Below are positions 8,666 through 17,553 of a stretch of 64,000 bases of DNA, piece by piece. Each line of letters starts with the position of its first letter. Positions within the stretch are counted from its first letter, which is position 1. The DNA comes from an uncultured Lachnospiraceae bacterium (GTDB taxonomy: Bacteria > Bacillota > Clostridia > Lachnospirales > Lachnospiraceae). The translations under genes and the position numbers were made by a program. The stretch lies in assembly GCA_910578345.1 (NCBI GenBank), contig CAJTRA010000009.1, forward strand, positions 1 through 64,000, in the 5' to 3' direction. The notes beneath the pieces were generated by a model, which was given only the letters and a program-made list of their open reading frames with translations, was not told the DNA's origin and did no database searches.

Positions 8666-8797
8666 GCCTTTTCCTCCTCGTAAGCGGTATCTTCCCAGGG
8701 AAGCTCCAAACATTTCCGTATCCTATCCGGCAGCTTTTTCCCCGCTGTTTTTACTGCGATATTGTCATCACTGTTATAATCTTAACTCAAGATCCTC

Positions 8798-8826
8798 TTG
8801 ATAGCAAGACGGATTAAAGCTATAAT
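8798..8826 (+). promoter_or_regulatory. Sigma-A promoter of the DUF5050-type gene
   Basis: TTGATA at 8798-8803, a 17-base spacer and TATAAT at 8821-8826. The gene starts 37 bases further on, after RBS GGGAGG. Confidence 0.8.
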
Positions 8827-8862
8827 ATAGACAGATATTTTTATACTTTATGGGAGGCAGTT

Positions 8863-9906
8863 ATGACAAGAAGAACCAAAAATATTTTTATTTTTGCGGC
8901 GACAGCCATTCTCTTCGCGGTCCTTATGATAATCGCGATCCTGATCGGCCGCGTTCCCTTAAACGATGAGAGCACAAGAGGCAACACGCCTGGCAATTTA
9001 AATAACGGTGGATATTTCTGTGAATCAGACGGACGTGTCTACTTCGCGAATGCATATGACGGCTACGCCTTATATTCCATGAATGCCGACGAGTCTGATA
9101 TCAAGAAACTCAACGACGGCTCCTACTCTTTCCTGAATGCGGGGGGCGATTACCTCTACTACTCCATGGTCGGTAAATCCGACGGTTACGATCTTGGATT
9201 CATCGGTACGCCATACGGCGTCTACCGCAGTAAACTAAACGGCAGAAAAGTGGTCGGACTGGACCGCTGTCATATTGTAAATATGCAGTTGTGTGGAAAC
9301 TATATTTATTATGAGAAATACGACAACAAGGAAGCCGTTTCTCTGGAGAAGATCCGGATCGACAAGAAAGATAAGAAGACCGTCGCACCACAGAGCATCA
9401 TTAACCCCAGCTGCTATGTGGATGGCAAGATCTATTATAACGGAGATGATAAGAGCAAAGATCATTATCTCTACGCTCTGGATACCGCCACAGATTCTTC
9501 CAGTGTTATATGGGAAGGCAATCTCTGGAATCCGATCGTGCAGGACGGTTATGTGTACTTTATGGATATCAGCAACGACTACCGCCTGTGCCGTTATTCT
9601 CTCCAGGATGATATCGTGGAAGTCCTGACCAAAGAACGGCTTGATCTGTTTAATATCTATGATAACTATATCTATTATCAGGTCAGTTCCCCAACGGCTC
9701 CTGCCCTGAAAAGAATGTTCATAGACGGCAGTTCCCCGGAAGTTGTGCAGGAGGGCGTCTTCCAGAATATCAATATCACGTCCCAGTATGTATATTTTAA
9801 CGCTTTCAAGGAACCGACTCCCGTCTACAAGACCAGCACTTACGGTGCAGTCAATGTCACTACCTTTGACGCTGCCCTGCAGGCCGCAGCCGACGAAGCG
9901 AAATAA
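8863..9906 (+). CDS. DUF5050-type secreted or membrane-anchored beta-repeat protein
   Basis: A 347-residue protein. An N-terminal membrane segment (residues about 7-28, IFIFAATAILFAVLMIIAIL) is followed by an extracytoplasmic domain of repeated strands with the recurring pattern YxxYxxxxxDxxxIYYNG and Y/F-rich motifs such as VYFANAYDGYALYSM. This resembles the DUF5050 / beta-propeller-like surface proteins of Clostridia. No catalytic motif is visible. It stands alone on the plus strand with its own promoter and a terminator that runs into the convergent GNAT gene. Role unknown; probably a cell-surface protein. Confidence 0.75.
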   Translation: MTRRTKNIFIFAATAILFAVLMIIAILIGRVPLNDESTRGNTPGNLNNGGYFCESDGRVYFANAYDGYALYSMNADESDIKKLNDGSYSFLNAGGDYLYYSMVGKSDGYDLGFIGTPYGVYRSKLNGRKVVGLDRCHIVNMQLCGNYIYYEKYDNKEAVSLEKIRIDKKDKKTVAPQSIINPSCYVDGKIYYNGDDKSKDHYLYALDTATDSSSVIWEGNLWNPIVQDGYVYFMDISNDYRLCRYSLQDDIVEVLTKERLDLFNIYDNYIYYQVSSPTAPALKRMFIDGSSPEVVQEGVFQNINITSQYVYFNAFKEPTPVYKTSTYGAVNVTTFDAALQAAADEAK

Positions 9907-9923
9907 GCCGATCAGACCGCCAG

Positions 9924-9973
9924 ACACTTTGAGGCCACTGCTCTATTCTGCCGTGATCTCAAAGTGTTTTTTT
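9924..9973 (+). terminator. Terminator of the DUF5050-type gene, overlapping the 3' end of the convergent GNAT gene
   Basis: ACACTTTGAG (9924-9933) pairs with CTCAAAGTGT (9958-9967), followed by a run of seven T. The right arm and T run encode the last residues of the GNAT protein on the other strand. The loop is 24 bases. Confidence 0.75.
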
Positions 9974-10539
9974 AAGATCGGACCTGCATACATCCCCTGG
10001 TAGACCCGCTTCACTTTCTCTGCGATCTTATCCTGCGCTCCTTCTCCCTTAAGCGGCATGACCATCATGCGGTAATCCACACCCCAGAGTCTGCTTTTTG
10101 TCGTTGTCATAAGGCAGTCTGCATCAGTATAGAAAGCAATCCGCCTCTTTCTGATCTGTCTTGTCTCCTCCTCCAATCCCGGAAGTTCATCATCCTCCAC
10201 TTCAATGAGTATTGCATTCCAATCAGCACACTCCTGCTTCAGAAGCGCCAGTGCCCTGGAGCCATATCCCAGCCCCCGTAACTGCCTGCACACTGCAAAG
10301 TAATCCAGTAACAGGATGCCGTCTTCCTGATCTGCCAGGAAAAAAGCATAGGCACAGAGCGACTCTTCTTCCCCTCTCCTCTGGTAGAACCCGTAAGCAT
10401 GGTAATTCTTCTTCCTCCATGCCTGTTTGATCACAAGAAACGGTTTCACTTCCGCTGGCGGAAAATCCTTCTTCAAATATTCCTTATAAATCTCTCCTGC
10501 CTGGGACAGGGTCAACTTACGGATCAACAATTCCATCAT
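9943..10539 (-). CDS. GNAT-family N-acetyltransferase
   Basis: A 198-residue protein. The acetyl-CoA binding motif A is seen as LRGLGYGSRALALLKQE (about residues 89-105), preceded by the strand LLLDYFAV; the C-terminal part has RRIAFYTDADC as in motif B. The acceptor substrate cannot be read. The start is one of two adjacent ATG codons downstream of GGGGAGGAG. It is 18 bases after folBK and so may be the last gene of the folate operon, though nothing in it points to folate chemistry. Its last codons double as a terminator arm for the convergent gene. Confidence 0.82.
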   Translation of the reverse strand: MMELLIRKLTLSQAGEIYKEYLKKDFPPAEVKPFLVIKQAWRKKNYHAYGFYQRRGEEESLCAYAFFLADQEDGILLLDYFAVCRQLRGLGYGSRALALLKQECADWNAILIEVEDDELPGLEEETRQIRKRRIAFYTDADCLMTTTKSRLWGVDYRMMVMPLKGEGAQDKIAEKVKRVYQGMYAGPILKKHFEITAE

Positions 10540-10557
10540 TCTTCTCCTCCCCTTCCG

Positions 10558-11415
10558 TTAAGGCAGTCTCCTCAAACAGTCTATATCCTGAGACCTCTCC
10601 GCTTCTGGCAGTTCCTCATACATCTGACACACACTCTTATGCAGAACCGGATGCTCTGCATAGGGTGCGATCTGTTTCAGCGGCTCTAATACAAAACACC
10701 TGTTATGCATATCAATATGCGGAATCGTTAGATCCTCTGCCGCCATAATGCATCCCTCATAGAGTAGTATATCCAGATCCAAAGTACGCGGCCCCCAATG
10801 GATCTGTCGTTCTCTTCCATGAGCCTGCTCTATTTCGTGCAGTTTTTCCAACAGCATTTCCGGGGTATACAAAGTTTCTATCTCCATCGCACAGTTCAGG
10901 AAAAGATCCTGTTCCACACCGCCGTAAGGCTTCGTGTCGATCAGGTCAGACACCCGCAGCACCCTGCACTTATCATCAGCGCGCAGCGCCTCTATGGCCT
11001 CCTCCAGATGCCGCTTCCGATCCCCCATATTAGAGCCGCCGGACAGGTATGCCCTGTGCCATCCCCGCATAATCTTGACCGATATGGATTCGAATGGAAG
11101 CCTGACCGGCGCTTCCGGCTTGCGGATCTCCAGCGTAAGCCTTCTGATCTTCGGAAACTGAAGCAGAATCCCTTCTGCCGCCTTCTCTGCCACTGTCTCG
11201 ATCAGCTGATACGTATGCGTCTTCATAAATCCGTCTAAAAACCGGCAAACCTCCCCATAATTCGTAGAAAGCTCCAGGTCATCCAGCGTTCCCGCCAATG
11301 TTGTGTTTGTCTCTAACGCAGCATTGATATAGAAGTGCTGTCCCTTCTCCCTCTCTTCCCTGTAGACTCCATGATAGGCATATACTTGCAGATTTTCTAT
11401 GATGATCTGATCCAT
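10558..11415 (-). CDS. folK: Dihydroneopterin aldolase / HPPK fusion
   Basis: A 285-residue bifunctional folate enzyme. Residues about 1-120 are dihydroneopterin aldolase (FolB: IIENLQVYAYHGVYREER), which cleaves dihydroneopterin. Residues about 122-285 are 6-hydroxymethyl-dihydropterin pyrophosphokinase (FolK: GSNMGDRKRHLEEAI, then GPRTLDLDILLYEG and the PHIDMHNRCFVLEPL region). The FolK motif usually reads LGSNxGD; here it is SGGSNMGD, a mild variation. RBS GAGGGAG is present. The fusion is common in Clostridia and places two consecutive steps in one chain between folP and the GNAT gene. Confidence 0.94.
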   Translation of the reverse strand: MDQIIIENLQVYAYHGVYREEREKGQHFYINAALETNTTLAGTLDDLELSTNYGEVCRFLDGFMKTHTYQLIETVAEKAAEGILLQFPKIRRLTLEIRKPEAPVRLPFESISVKIMRGWHRAYLSGGSNMGDRKRHLEEAIEALRADDKCRVLRVSDLIDTKPYGGVEQDLFLNCAMEIETLYTPEMLLEKLHEIEQAHGRERQIHWGPRTLDLDILLYEGCIMAAEDLTIPHIDMHNRCFVLEPLKQIAPYAEHPVLHKSVCQMYEELPEAERSQDIDCLRRLP

Positions 11416-11436
11416 CCTTGCTCCCTCTTTTCTATT

Positions 11437-12249
11437 TCATCGATACCCATCCCGGATCGCTTCCGCCATCCGGATCGCTCTCGCATTCTCCTTCACATCA
11501 TGTACCCGGACAAACATAGCCCCTTTCAGGACTGCATAGACGCTTGTCACAATGGTTCCCTCCAATCGCTCGTCCTTTGGCAGATCCAGCGTATTTCCAA
11601 TCACGGATTTACGGCTTGTACCAAGAAGAATCGGATACCCTAGAGAATGCAACATCTCAAGTCGGTCTATGATCTCCAGATTATTCTCATAGCTTTTGCC
11701 AAATCCGACGCCAGGGTCAAGGATGATCTTGCCAGGATCAATCCCCGCTTCCTGTGCGATCTTTAGCGACTTACTCAAATCCTGAAGCACTTCCTCCATG
11801 TATCTTTCATACACTGCCTCCTTGCGGTTATGCATAAGACAACAGGTGCAATCTGACTTTGCGATCACCTGCGCCATCTCCGGATCATACCGTAATCCCC
11901 AGATATCATTGATCAAGTCTGCGCCGGCACTGATCCCAGCCCTCGCCACTTCCGGCTTATAGGTGTCCAGTGAGATCGGGATCTGGAATCTGGCTTTCAC
12001 GGCCTCTATCACCGGCATCACCCGCGCTATCTCTTCTTCCTCCGAGATCATCGTATATCCCGGCCTGGTAGACTCCCCGCCGATGTCAACGATATCCATG
12101 CCATCCTGTAACATTTCCTCCACATGAAATAACGCCTGATCTATTTTCTGATAACTGCCGCCATCAGAAAAAGAGTCCGGCGTCACATTCAGGATCCCCA
12201 TAACATACGTATGTCCCTGACGGACAAATTCCTTATTTCCTATCCTCAA
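11437..12249 (-). CDS. folP: Dihydropteroate synthase
   Basis: A 270-residue enzyme that joins hydroxymethyl-dihydropterin pyrophosphate to p-aminobenzoate. The two pterin-binding signatures are present: MGILNVTPDSFSDGG near residue 17 and GGESTRPGY near 58; LDPGVGFGKS occurs near 193. The start at 12249 is a TTG 7 bases after GGAG; the next ATG (residue 17) lies inside the conserved strand and would truncate the fold, so TTG is favoured. Located 33 bases after folE and 21 before folBK. Confidence 0.94.
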   Translation of the reverse strand: MRIGNKEFVRQGHTYVMGILNVTPDSFSDGGSYQKIDQALFHVEEMLQDGMDIVDIGGESTRPGYTMISEEEEIARVMPVIEAVKARFQIPISLDTYKPEVARAGISAGADLINDIWGLRYDPEMAQVIAKSDCTCCLMHNRKEAVYERYMEEVLQDLSKSLKIAQEAGIDPGKIILDPGVGFGKSYENNLEIIDRLEMLHSLGYPILLGTSRKSVIGNTLDLPKDERLEGTIVTSVYAVLKGAMFVRVHDVKENARAIRMAEAIRDGYR

Positions 12250-12282
12250 ATTCGCTCTCCTTTTCCTGCTTTCGCTGTGTCC

Positions 12283-12840
12283 TCATCGCCTGATCATTTC
12301 CCAAAAATACCTCTGCATCTGCGGATCCTTTGCAAAACATCCTCTTGCCGCTGTCGTGACTGTCTGGCTTCCTGGTTTGGACACGCCGCGCATCGTCATA
12401 CACATATGTTCAGCCTCCACCATCACCATCACCCCCTGGGGCCGCAGATATTTCATGACCGCCTCCGCAATCTGGATTGTCATCTTTTCCTGGATCTGAA
12501 GTCTTCTGGCATAAACCTCCACAGTACGCGCCAGCTTGCTCAAGCCTGCCACTCTGCCATCCGGCAGATAAGCAATATGCGCCTTGCCATAAAAAGGCAT
12601 CAGATGATGCTCACAGGTAGAATAGAACGTGATGTTTCTCTCCAACACGATCTCATTGCTCTCCACCGCAAACGTTTTGGACAGATGACTGGCTGGATCC
12701 TCCTCCATGCCTCTATAAATCTCTTCGTACATACGCGCGATTCGATTCGGCGTATCTGCCAGTCCCTCCCGGCTTACATCCTCGCCGATTCCCTCCAGCA
12801 ATAATCTGACTGCCTCTTCAATTTTCTTCTGATCTACCAT
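12283..12840 (-). CDS. folE: GTP cyclohydrolase I
   Basis: A 185-residue FolE, first enzyme of pterin synthesis (GTP to dihydroneopterin triphosphate). The zinc and active-site motif STCEHHLMPFYGKAHIAY is present, followed by GLSKLARTVEVYARR and QEKMTIQIA. The length is typical. GGAGAG lies 8 bases before ATG 12840, and the coding start overlaps the 3' end of folC by 23 bases, indicating translational coupling. Confidence 0.95.
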   Translation of the reverse strand: MVDQKKIEEAVRLLLEGIGEDVSREGLADTPNRIARMYEEIYRGMEEDPASHLSKTFAVESNEIVLERNITFYSTCEHHLMPFYGKAHIAYLPDGRVAGLSKLARTVEVYARRLQIQEKMTIQIAEAVMKYLRPQGVMVMVEAEHMCMTMRGVSKPGSQTVTTAARGCFAKDPQMQRYFWEMIRR

Positions 12841-14149
12841 GAGAATCTCTCCTGATCGTGTCTCTGTGTTCTACTATGTGAATCAGCTCTCCCAGATAAG
12901 AAAGAGAACCGAATGCAATAATGACCGTTTCTTTATCCTGGCCTGCTAACAGATATGCGATCTCCACCGCCTCCTGTACACTGTCCGCCACTGTCACACT
13001 GCTGTGATACGCACTGACTGCCTGCGCCAGTTCATAAGCGTGCAGCGCCCGCTCACAGACCGACGGCGTCACGGTAATGATCTGCTCTGCCATCTCGAAG
13101 GTATTCTGTATCACCTTCTCATATTCTTTATCTTTCAACATCCCCATTATATAGAGGATTCTTCTATTTGTAAAATAAAATCTGATGCTCTCAGCCAATC
13201 TCCTGGACGCGTCCTCATTATGAGCCCCGTCTGCGATAAAAAGAGGCTTTCTGCCGATCACCTCAAACCTGCCTCTCCATTTGGTTTCAAGAAGCCCCTG
13301 CCTTAACCGTGCTTCCGCTGCCGGATAACCCAGCCTTCCAAGCGCCGTAATGATCTCCACCGCCGCCACCGCATTGTCAATCTGGAACTGTCCCGCCATC
13401 GTGATTGTCAGATCCTTATAACCGCCATAAGAGAACTGCTGTTTCGTTACTCCATAGCGGATCTTCTTAGCCCTGTCCACATCCGCTGTAAAAAAGTTAG
13501 CTTTCTGGAGCAGCGCTGCCTGCCGCAGTACCTTCACCACCTCCGGAGGCTGCCTGACTGATATGACATAACACTTGTTCTTAATAATACCAGACTTGAC
13601 CGCCGCGATCTGCTCCAACGAATCTCCCAGAATCCCCATATGATCCCTGCTGATCGAAGCAAAGGCTGCAACCAGCGTTGTCTCAACAATATTCGTTGCA
13701 TCTGTGGCACCGCCCAGTCCCGTCTCCAATACCACGATCTCACACTGCTGATCCAGAAAGAAAAGAAATGCCACGGCCGTCTCGATCTCAAATGCGGTCG
13801 GATGCGGCATTCCTTCTGCCGCCATCGCTTCTGCCGCTTCCTTCACAGGTTCCAGATATTTACACATTCCCGCCTGCGTGATCATCCTGCCATTCACCTG
13901 AAACCGCTCCCTGTAATCGCTTACCGTCGGCGACAAATACCTGCCCACCCGGTAACCGGCCCTGTGCAGGATTGTCGATACATAGGCAAGAATCGATCCC
14001 TTACCGTTGGTTCCTGCTATATGTACGAATTGCAGCGCATTCTGCGGATTTCCCAAACGCGCACAAAGCTCCCGCATAGATGCAAGCCCCAGCACACTGC
14101 CATACTGGCCAAGTTCTTCCACATAAGCCATTGCCTCTCTGTAATTCAT
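12818..14149 (-). CDS. folC: Folylpolyglutamate / dihydrofolate synthase
   Basis: A 443-residue FolC that adds glutamate to (dihydro)folate using ATP. Its P-loop is HIAGTNGKGS (about residues 43-52); VLETGLGGATDATN and DGAHNEDA are the other family signatures. It is first in the cluster folC-folE-folP-folBK; AAAGGAG lies 9 bases before the ATG. The overlap with folE is 23 bases. I see no THF riboswitch in the 250 bases upstream. Confidence 0.94.
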   Translation of the reverse strand: MNYREAMAYVEELGQYGSVLGLASMRELCARLGNPQNALQFVHIAGTNGKGSILAYVSTILHRAGYRVGRYLSPTVSDYRERFQVNGRMITQAGMCKYLEPVKEAAEAMAAEGMPHPTAFEIETAVAFLFFLDQQCEIVVLETGLGGATDATNIVETTLVAAFASISRDHMGILGDSLEQIAAVKSGIIKNKCYVISVRQPPEVVKVLRQAALLQKANFFTADVDRAKKIRYGVTKQQFSYGGYKDLTITMAGQFQIDNAVAAVEIITALGRLGYPAAEARLRQGLLETKWRGRFEVIGRKPLFIADGAHNEDASRRLAESIRFYFTNRRILYIMGMLKDKEYEKVIQNTFEMAEQIITVTPSVCERALHAYELAQAVSAYHSSVTVADSVQEAVEIAYLLAGQDKETVIIAFGSLSYLGELIHIVEHRDTIRRDSHGRSEEN

Positions 14150-14454
14150 GTGGTTATTCTCCTTTCCCGCATCACCCCTGTCCTCCGCTCCCGGCTCACA
14201 GCATAGCGCCTGCTATCCTGGCAAAAATTTCCCACAACTGTATAAAATATCTCTACAATGGGAATTCTAATAAAACAGCCGTGTATGTCTATACCTTGCT
14301 CTTCAGGAAGCGTTCACAGCAACACCATGAGTACAGGCATACCTGCACCCTCTTATCAGCCCTGGCACAGATATCCGTGCAAAAGCACGGCTGATTTGGG
14401 ATTTTGTACAGCAGGTTCATGGCGTCATCCGACACGAAAGGAATCATCAAATTC

Positions 14455-14889
14455 ATGCGCAAACTCCTCCACAACTATATCCACTGCGGACTGCTCGGCT
14501 GGTTTCTGGAAATCATTTTCACCTCTTTCCAGTCCTTCCGCAGAAGAGATTTCAAACTGTCCGGCGTTACCTCTGTCTGGATGTTCCCGATCTACGGACT
14601 GGCAGCACTGCTCGCCCCGCTCTGCCGTCTCATGCGGCACCGAAACTTTCTCTTCCGCGGTTTTGTCTACACCGGACTGATTTTCACCGGTGAATTCATG
14701 ACCGGGATTTTGCTGCGCAGAAGGGAACTATGTCCCTGGAACTATGAGCGCTCCCGTTGGAATATCGCTAAAGTGATCCGCCTGGACTACGCGCCCTGTT
14801 GGTTTGCCACTGGTCTGCTCTTCGAACGGCTGCTGCTTGAGAACGAAACTTCGTCTACTCCTCCACGTCGTCGATGTCAGAAGCATTGA
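14455..14889 (+). CDS. Small permease-like membrane protein (putative ABC transporter permease, CmpB type)
   Basis: About 144 residues with three or four hydrophobic segments. Conserved features of the ABC_trans_CmpB-type family are visible: LLGWFLEIIF, VWMFPIYGLAALL, the E of FTGEF, CPWNYERSRWN and IRLDYAPCWF. These proteins occur singly without an ATPase partner, and transport has not been shown for them. The start is uncertain: ATG 14455 fits the family N-terminus, but AAAGGA is 12 bases away; ATG codons at 14419 and 14404 are alternatives. The last 35 bases overlap the convergent PH-domain gene. Confidence 0.7.
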   Translation: MRKLLHNYIHCGLLGWFLEIIFTSFQSFRRRDFKLSGVTSVWMFPIYGLAALLAPLCRLMRHRNFLFRGFVYTGLIFTGEFMTGILLRRRELCPWNYERSRWNIAKVIRLDYAPCWFATGLLFERLLLENETSSTPPRRRCQKH

Positions 14890-15253
14890 TATTCAGCGTA
14901 TTTAGCGTGCGGCGCTTCCGCCGCGCCTCTTCTGATGTTTTCAGGATATAGTCTTTGATCTCCTTGGCATTCTTAATATGTGACAGAAATAACTGCGGAT
15001 GTGTATTATCCCCAGTATAACATGCCACAGTACCCAGACCAAAAATGCGTTCTCCTAAACTCGTCTGCAGTTCTACATCTTGCACTTTATATAAATAACA
15101 GTCGTTCTCCCTTGTGCTCAAAACTCCCTCATTGACTGTGATCACATCTTCCGTCACTGTATACTTCGTGAAGGTAAATGGAAGTCCGAAAAACACCCAG
15201 CGTTTCCGCTCCACATATACTTTCTGCATTTCTGTATCTATTCTTGTATCCAT
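14855..15253 (-). CDS. Bacterial PH-like domain protein (YdbS/DUF304 type)
   Basis: A 132-residue protein made mostly of one bacterial pleckstrin-homology-like domain: TKYTVTEDVITVNEGVLS, then YLYKVQDVELQTSLGERIFGLG and the closing helix NAKEIKDYI. No membrane helices are present, unlike the longer YdbS proteins. The tail is basic then acidic (RRKRR, DIDDVEE). Function is unknown; the family is usually membrane-linked. It overlaps the 3' end of the convergent permease-like gene. Confidence 0.75.
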   Translation of the reverse strand: MDTRIDTEMQKVYVERKRWVFFGLPFTFTKYTVTEDVITVNEGVLSTRENDCYLYKVQDVELQTSLGERIFGLGTVACYTGDNTHPQLFLSHIKNAKEIKDYILKTSEEARRKRRTLNTLNINASDIDDVEE

Positions 15254-15351
15254 AACTGCCTCCCTTTTTATTTCTTTCCCCTTTTTCTCTATCCACTATA
15301 TCACACCCCTTCCTGATTTACAAATTTTCAGCAAATTTTGTCTCTTCAAAA

Positions 15352-15381
15352 TTGTTGAAACTCTCCTCTCTTTATGATATG
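15352..15381 (+). promoter_or_regulatory. Likely promoter of the nitroreductase gene
   Basis: TTGTTG (15352-15357) with TATGAT (15376-15381) and an 18-base spacer; TTGAAA (15355-15360) with a 15-base spacer is the alternative. It lies about 60 bases before the ATG. Confidence 0.5.
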
Positions 15382-15438
15382 ATATACAAAATATAGAGTA
15401 TTCGGGTTTATGAAACACATGATAAGGAGGACAAATCC

Positions 15439-15981
15439 ATGACCGCGAAAGAATGTATCCTGGGACGCAGAAGCATCCGCAAGTTTAAGGCCGATCCGGT
15501 TTCCCACGAACTGCTGGCACAGATTGTCGAGACAGCATCCTATGCTCCCAGTTGGAAGCATACCCAGATCACCCGCTATATTGCGATCGAAGGTGAATTG
15601 AAGGAAAAGATTGCTGCGGAAGGTACTTCCCTGTATCCAGGCAATGGCAAGATTATTTCCAGCGCGCCTGTGCTGGTTGCTGTTACTGTTATCAAGAACC
15701 GCAGCGGTTATGAGCGTGATGGTTCCTTCAGCACTCCCCGTGGTGATGGCTGGCAGATGTATGACGCCGGTGTCGCTTCCCAGACTTTCTGCCTTGCCGC
15801 TTATGAGCAAGGTCTTGGAACTGTCATCCTTGGACTGTTCGATCAGGCTCCGATCGAAGCCATGCTTCAGCTTCCTGAGGACAGAGAACTGGTAGCTCTG
15901 ATTCCTGTGGGTTATCCCGATGAGGCGCCTGCCGCACCCAGAAGGAAACCGGTGGAAGACTTATTGTCTTACCAATCATAA
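15439..15981 (+). CDS. Nitroreductase-family flavoprotein
   Basis: A 180-residue protein. The N-terminal RRSIRKFKADPVSHELL is the FMN phosphate-contacting signature of the family, followed by ASYAPSWKHTQ and, near the C-terminus, IPVGYPDEAP. Members use FMN and NAD(P)H to reduce nitro or quinone-like compounds; the natural substrate is not evident. AAGGAGG lies 9 bases before the ATG. A terminator separates it from pyrB. Confidence 0.88.
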   Translation: MTAKECILGRRSIRKFKADPVSHELLAQIVETASYAPSWKHTQITRYIAIEGELKEKIAAEGTSLYPGNGKIISSAPVLVAVTVIKNRSGYERDGSFSTPRGDGWQMYDAGVASQTFCLAAYEQGLGTVILGLFDQAPIEAMLQLPEDRELVALIPVGYPDEAPAAPRRKPVEDLLSYQS

Positions 15982-15992
15982 CGACATATTAC

Positions 15993-16024
15993 AAATAGAA
16001 GAGATTTTTCTCTTCTATTTTTTT
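15993..16024 (+). terminator. Terminator after the nitroreductase gene
   Basis: AAATAGAAGAG (15993-16003) and CTCTTCTATTT (16010-16020) form an 11-bp perfect stem with a 6-base loop, followed by TTTT. Confidence 0.85.
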
Positions 16025-16070
16025 GAGAATCCAGGAAAGGTATGTTACTGATAACAAAAGGTAAAAAACA

Positions 16071-16985
16071 ATGCGACATTTAATGAATCCACTGGACTTT
16101 ACCGTGGAAGAACTCGACAATCTTTTCGATCTGGCAGATGATATCAAAGCGAATCCGGCCAAATATGCTCATGCATGTGAAGGTAAGAAACTTGCCACCT
16201 GCTTCTACGAGCCCAGCACACGGACAAGACTCAGCTTCGAGGCTGCCATGCTGAATCTGGGCGGACAGGTGCTCGGATTCTCGGACGCCGGTTCTTCCTC
16301 GGCATCCAAAGGCGAAAGTGTGTCCGATACGATCAGGATTATCTCCTGTTATGCCGACATCTGCGCTATGCGGCACCCCAAAGAAGGCGCTCCCATGGTA
16401 GCGGCAGAACGTTCTGGAATCCCGGTCATCAATGCAGGAGACGGCGGACACCAGCACCCCACACAGACATTGACTGATCTTCTGACCATACGCGCCCTGA
16501 AAGGACGGCTGGAAGATTTCACCATTGGGCTGTGCGGCGACCTGAAATTTGGCAGAACCGTTCACTCTCTGATCAATGCACTGATCCGCTATCCCAGGAT
16601 CCATTTCATCTTCATCTCTCCGCCGGAACTGACCGTACCAGATTACATTACCGATATGTTAACGGAGAAAGGCATCACATATGAAGAAGTGATACGCTTA
16701 GAAGACAGCATCGCGCAACTGGATCTTCTGTACATGACCAGGGTCCAGAGGGAACGCTTCTTTAATGAAGAAGACTACGTCCGCCTGAAAGATTTCTACA
16801 TACTGAACAAAGAAAAAATGCAGCTTGCCAAGCAAGACATGCTCGTACTGCACCCGCTCCCACGCGTCAATGAGATCTCCGTGGAAGTGGATGAGGATCC
16901 CCGCGCCGTATACTTCAAACAGGCGCAATATGGCGTATATGTCAGAATGGCACTGATCCTTACACTGTTAAAATCCGCTGTCTAA
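16071..16985 (+). CDS. pyrB: Aspartate carbamoyltransferase, catalytic chain
   Basis: A 304-residue enzyme for the first committed step of pyrimidine synthesis (carbamoyl phosphate plus aspartate). The carbamoyl-phosphate motif STRTRLSFEAA is present near residue 46, with the HPTQTLTDL region and HPLPRVNEI as aspartate-site elements. AAAAGG lies 9 bases before the ATG. It is followed after 81 bases by pyrI, so it forms the PyrB-PyrI holoenzyme. Other pyr genes are not in this window apart from pyrH. Confidence 0.96.
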   Translation: MRHLMNPLDFTVEELDNLFDLADDIKANPAKYAHACEGKKLATCFYEPSTRTRLSFEAAMLNLGGQVLGFSDAGSSSASKGESVSDTIRIISCYADICAMRHPKEGAPMVAAERSGIPVINAGDGGHQHPTQTLTDLLTIRALKGRLEDFTIGLCGDLKFGRTVHSLINALIRYPRIHFIFISPPELTVPDYITDMLTEKGITYEEVIRLEDSIAQLDLLYMTRVQRERFFNEEDYVRLKDFYILNKEKMQLAKQDMLVLHPLPRVNEISVEVDEDPRAVYFKQAQYGVYVRMALILTLLKSAV

Positions 16986-17066
16986 GTGGCGCATTGCTCC
17001 TAAGAATTGACTGGACTCTGACACGTCCACAATCAGAAAACTACAAACAAGAAAGGATCCACAGAC

Positions 17067-17507
17067 ATGTTAAACGTAGGAAAAATCGAAGAGGGCTTCG
17101 TACTGGACCATATCAAGGCTGGAAAAAGTCTCTCCATCTACCATCATCTGCAGCTCGATCAACTGGACTGCACTGTAGCAATCATCAAGAACGCCCGCAG
17201 TAATAAAATGGGTAAGAAAGATATCCTAAAAGTAGAATGTGATATCAACACACTGAATCTGGACGTTCTGGCTTTCATCGACCACAATATCACCGTTAAT
17301 GTCATTAAGGACGGGGAGATCGTAGACAAAAAGGAACTGATCCTGCCACGCGAAATCAAGAATGTGATCAAGTGCCGCAACCCTCGTTGTATCACCTCGA
17401 TTGAGCAGGAACTGCCCCACATCTTCGTCCTGGCCGACGAGGAAAAAGAAATCTACCGCTGCAAATATTGCGAGGAGAAAGCCAGCAAATCTGCTTCCGC
17501 CTGGTAA
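17067..17507 (+). CDS. pyrI: Aspartate carbamoyltransferase, regulatory chain
   Basis: A 146-residue PyrI. The N-terminal allosteric domain (about 1-95) binds nucleotides, and the C-terminal zinc domain has the four cysteines CRNPRC and CKYC that hold Zn and contact PyrB. The presence of pyrI implies nucleotide feedback control of the enzyme. RBS AAAGGA precedes the ATG. It is the last gene before a block of palindromes (17509-17591). Confidence 0.95.
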   Translation: MLNVGKIEEGFVLDHIKAGKSLSIYHHLQLDQLDCTVAIIKNARSNKMGKKDILKVECDINTLNLDVLAFIDHNITVNVIKDGEIVDKKELILPREIKNVIKCRNPRCITSIEQELPHIFVLADEEKEIYRCKYCEEKASKSASAW

Positions 17508-17508
17508 A

Positions 17509-17549
17509 AAACGAGCAAAGCTCGTTTGTGAGATTTGTCTGCGGCAAAC
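17509..17549. repeat. Dispersed intergenic repeat, copy B
   Basis: AAACGAGC-AAA-GCTCGTTT (17509-17527) is a perfect 8-bp palindrome directly after pyrI, followed by GTGAGATTTGTCTGCGGC. It matches 1412-1440. The palindrome could also terminate pyrI transcription, but its T run is short. Confidence 0.5.
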
Positions 17550-17553
17550 AAAA

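Noticed and set aside
13534..13791. Minus-strand frame of 85 codons inside folC
   Set aside because: Out-of-frame shadow of folC, rich in Trp/Arg/Ser.
14150..14403. Folate-sensing riboswitch upstream of folC
   Set aside because: Only a short CCGTGC/GCACGG hairpin is seen; the pattern of the known THF riboswitches is absent.
17509..17527. Perfect palindrome read as a standard terminator of pyrI
   Set aside because: Only three T follow the stem, and the element is a member of a dispersed repeat; a terminator role is possible but unproven.
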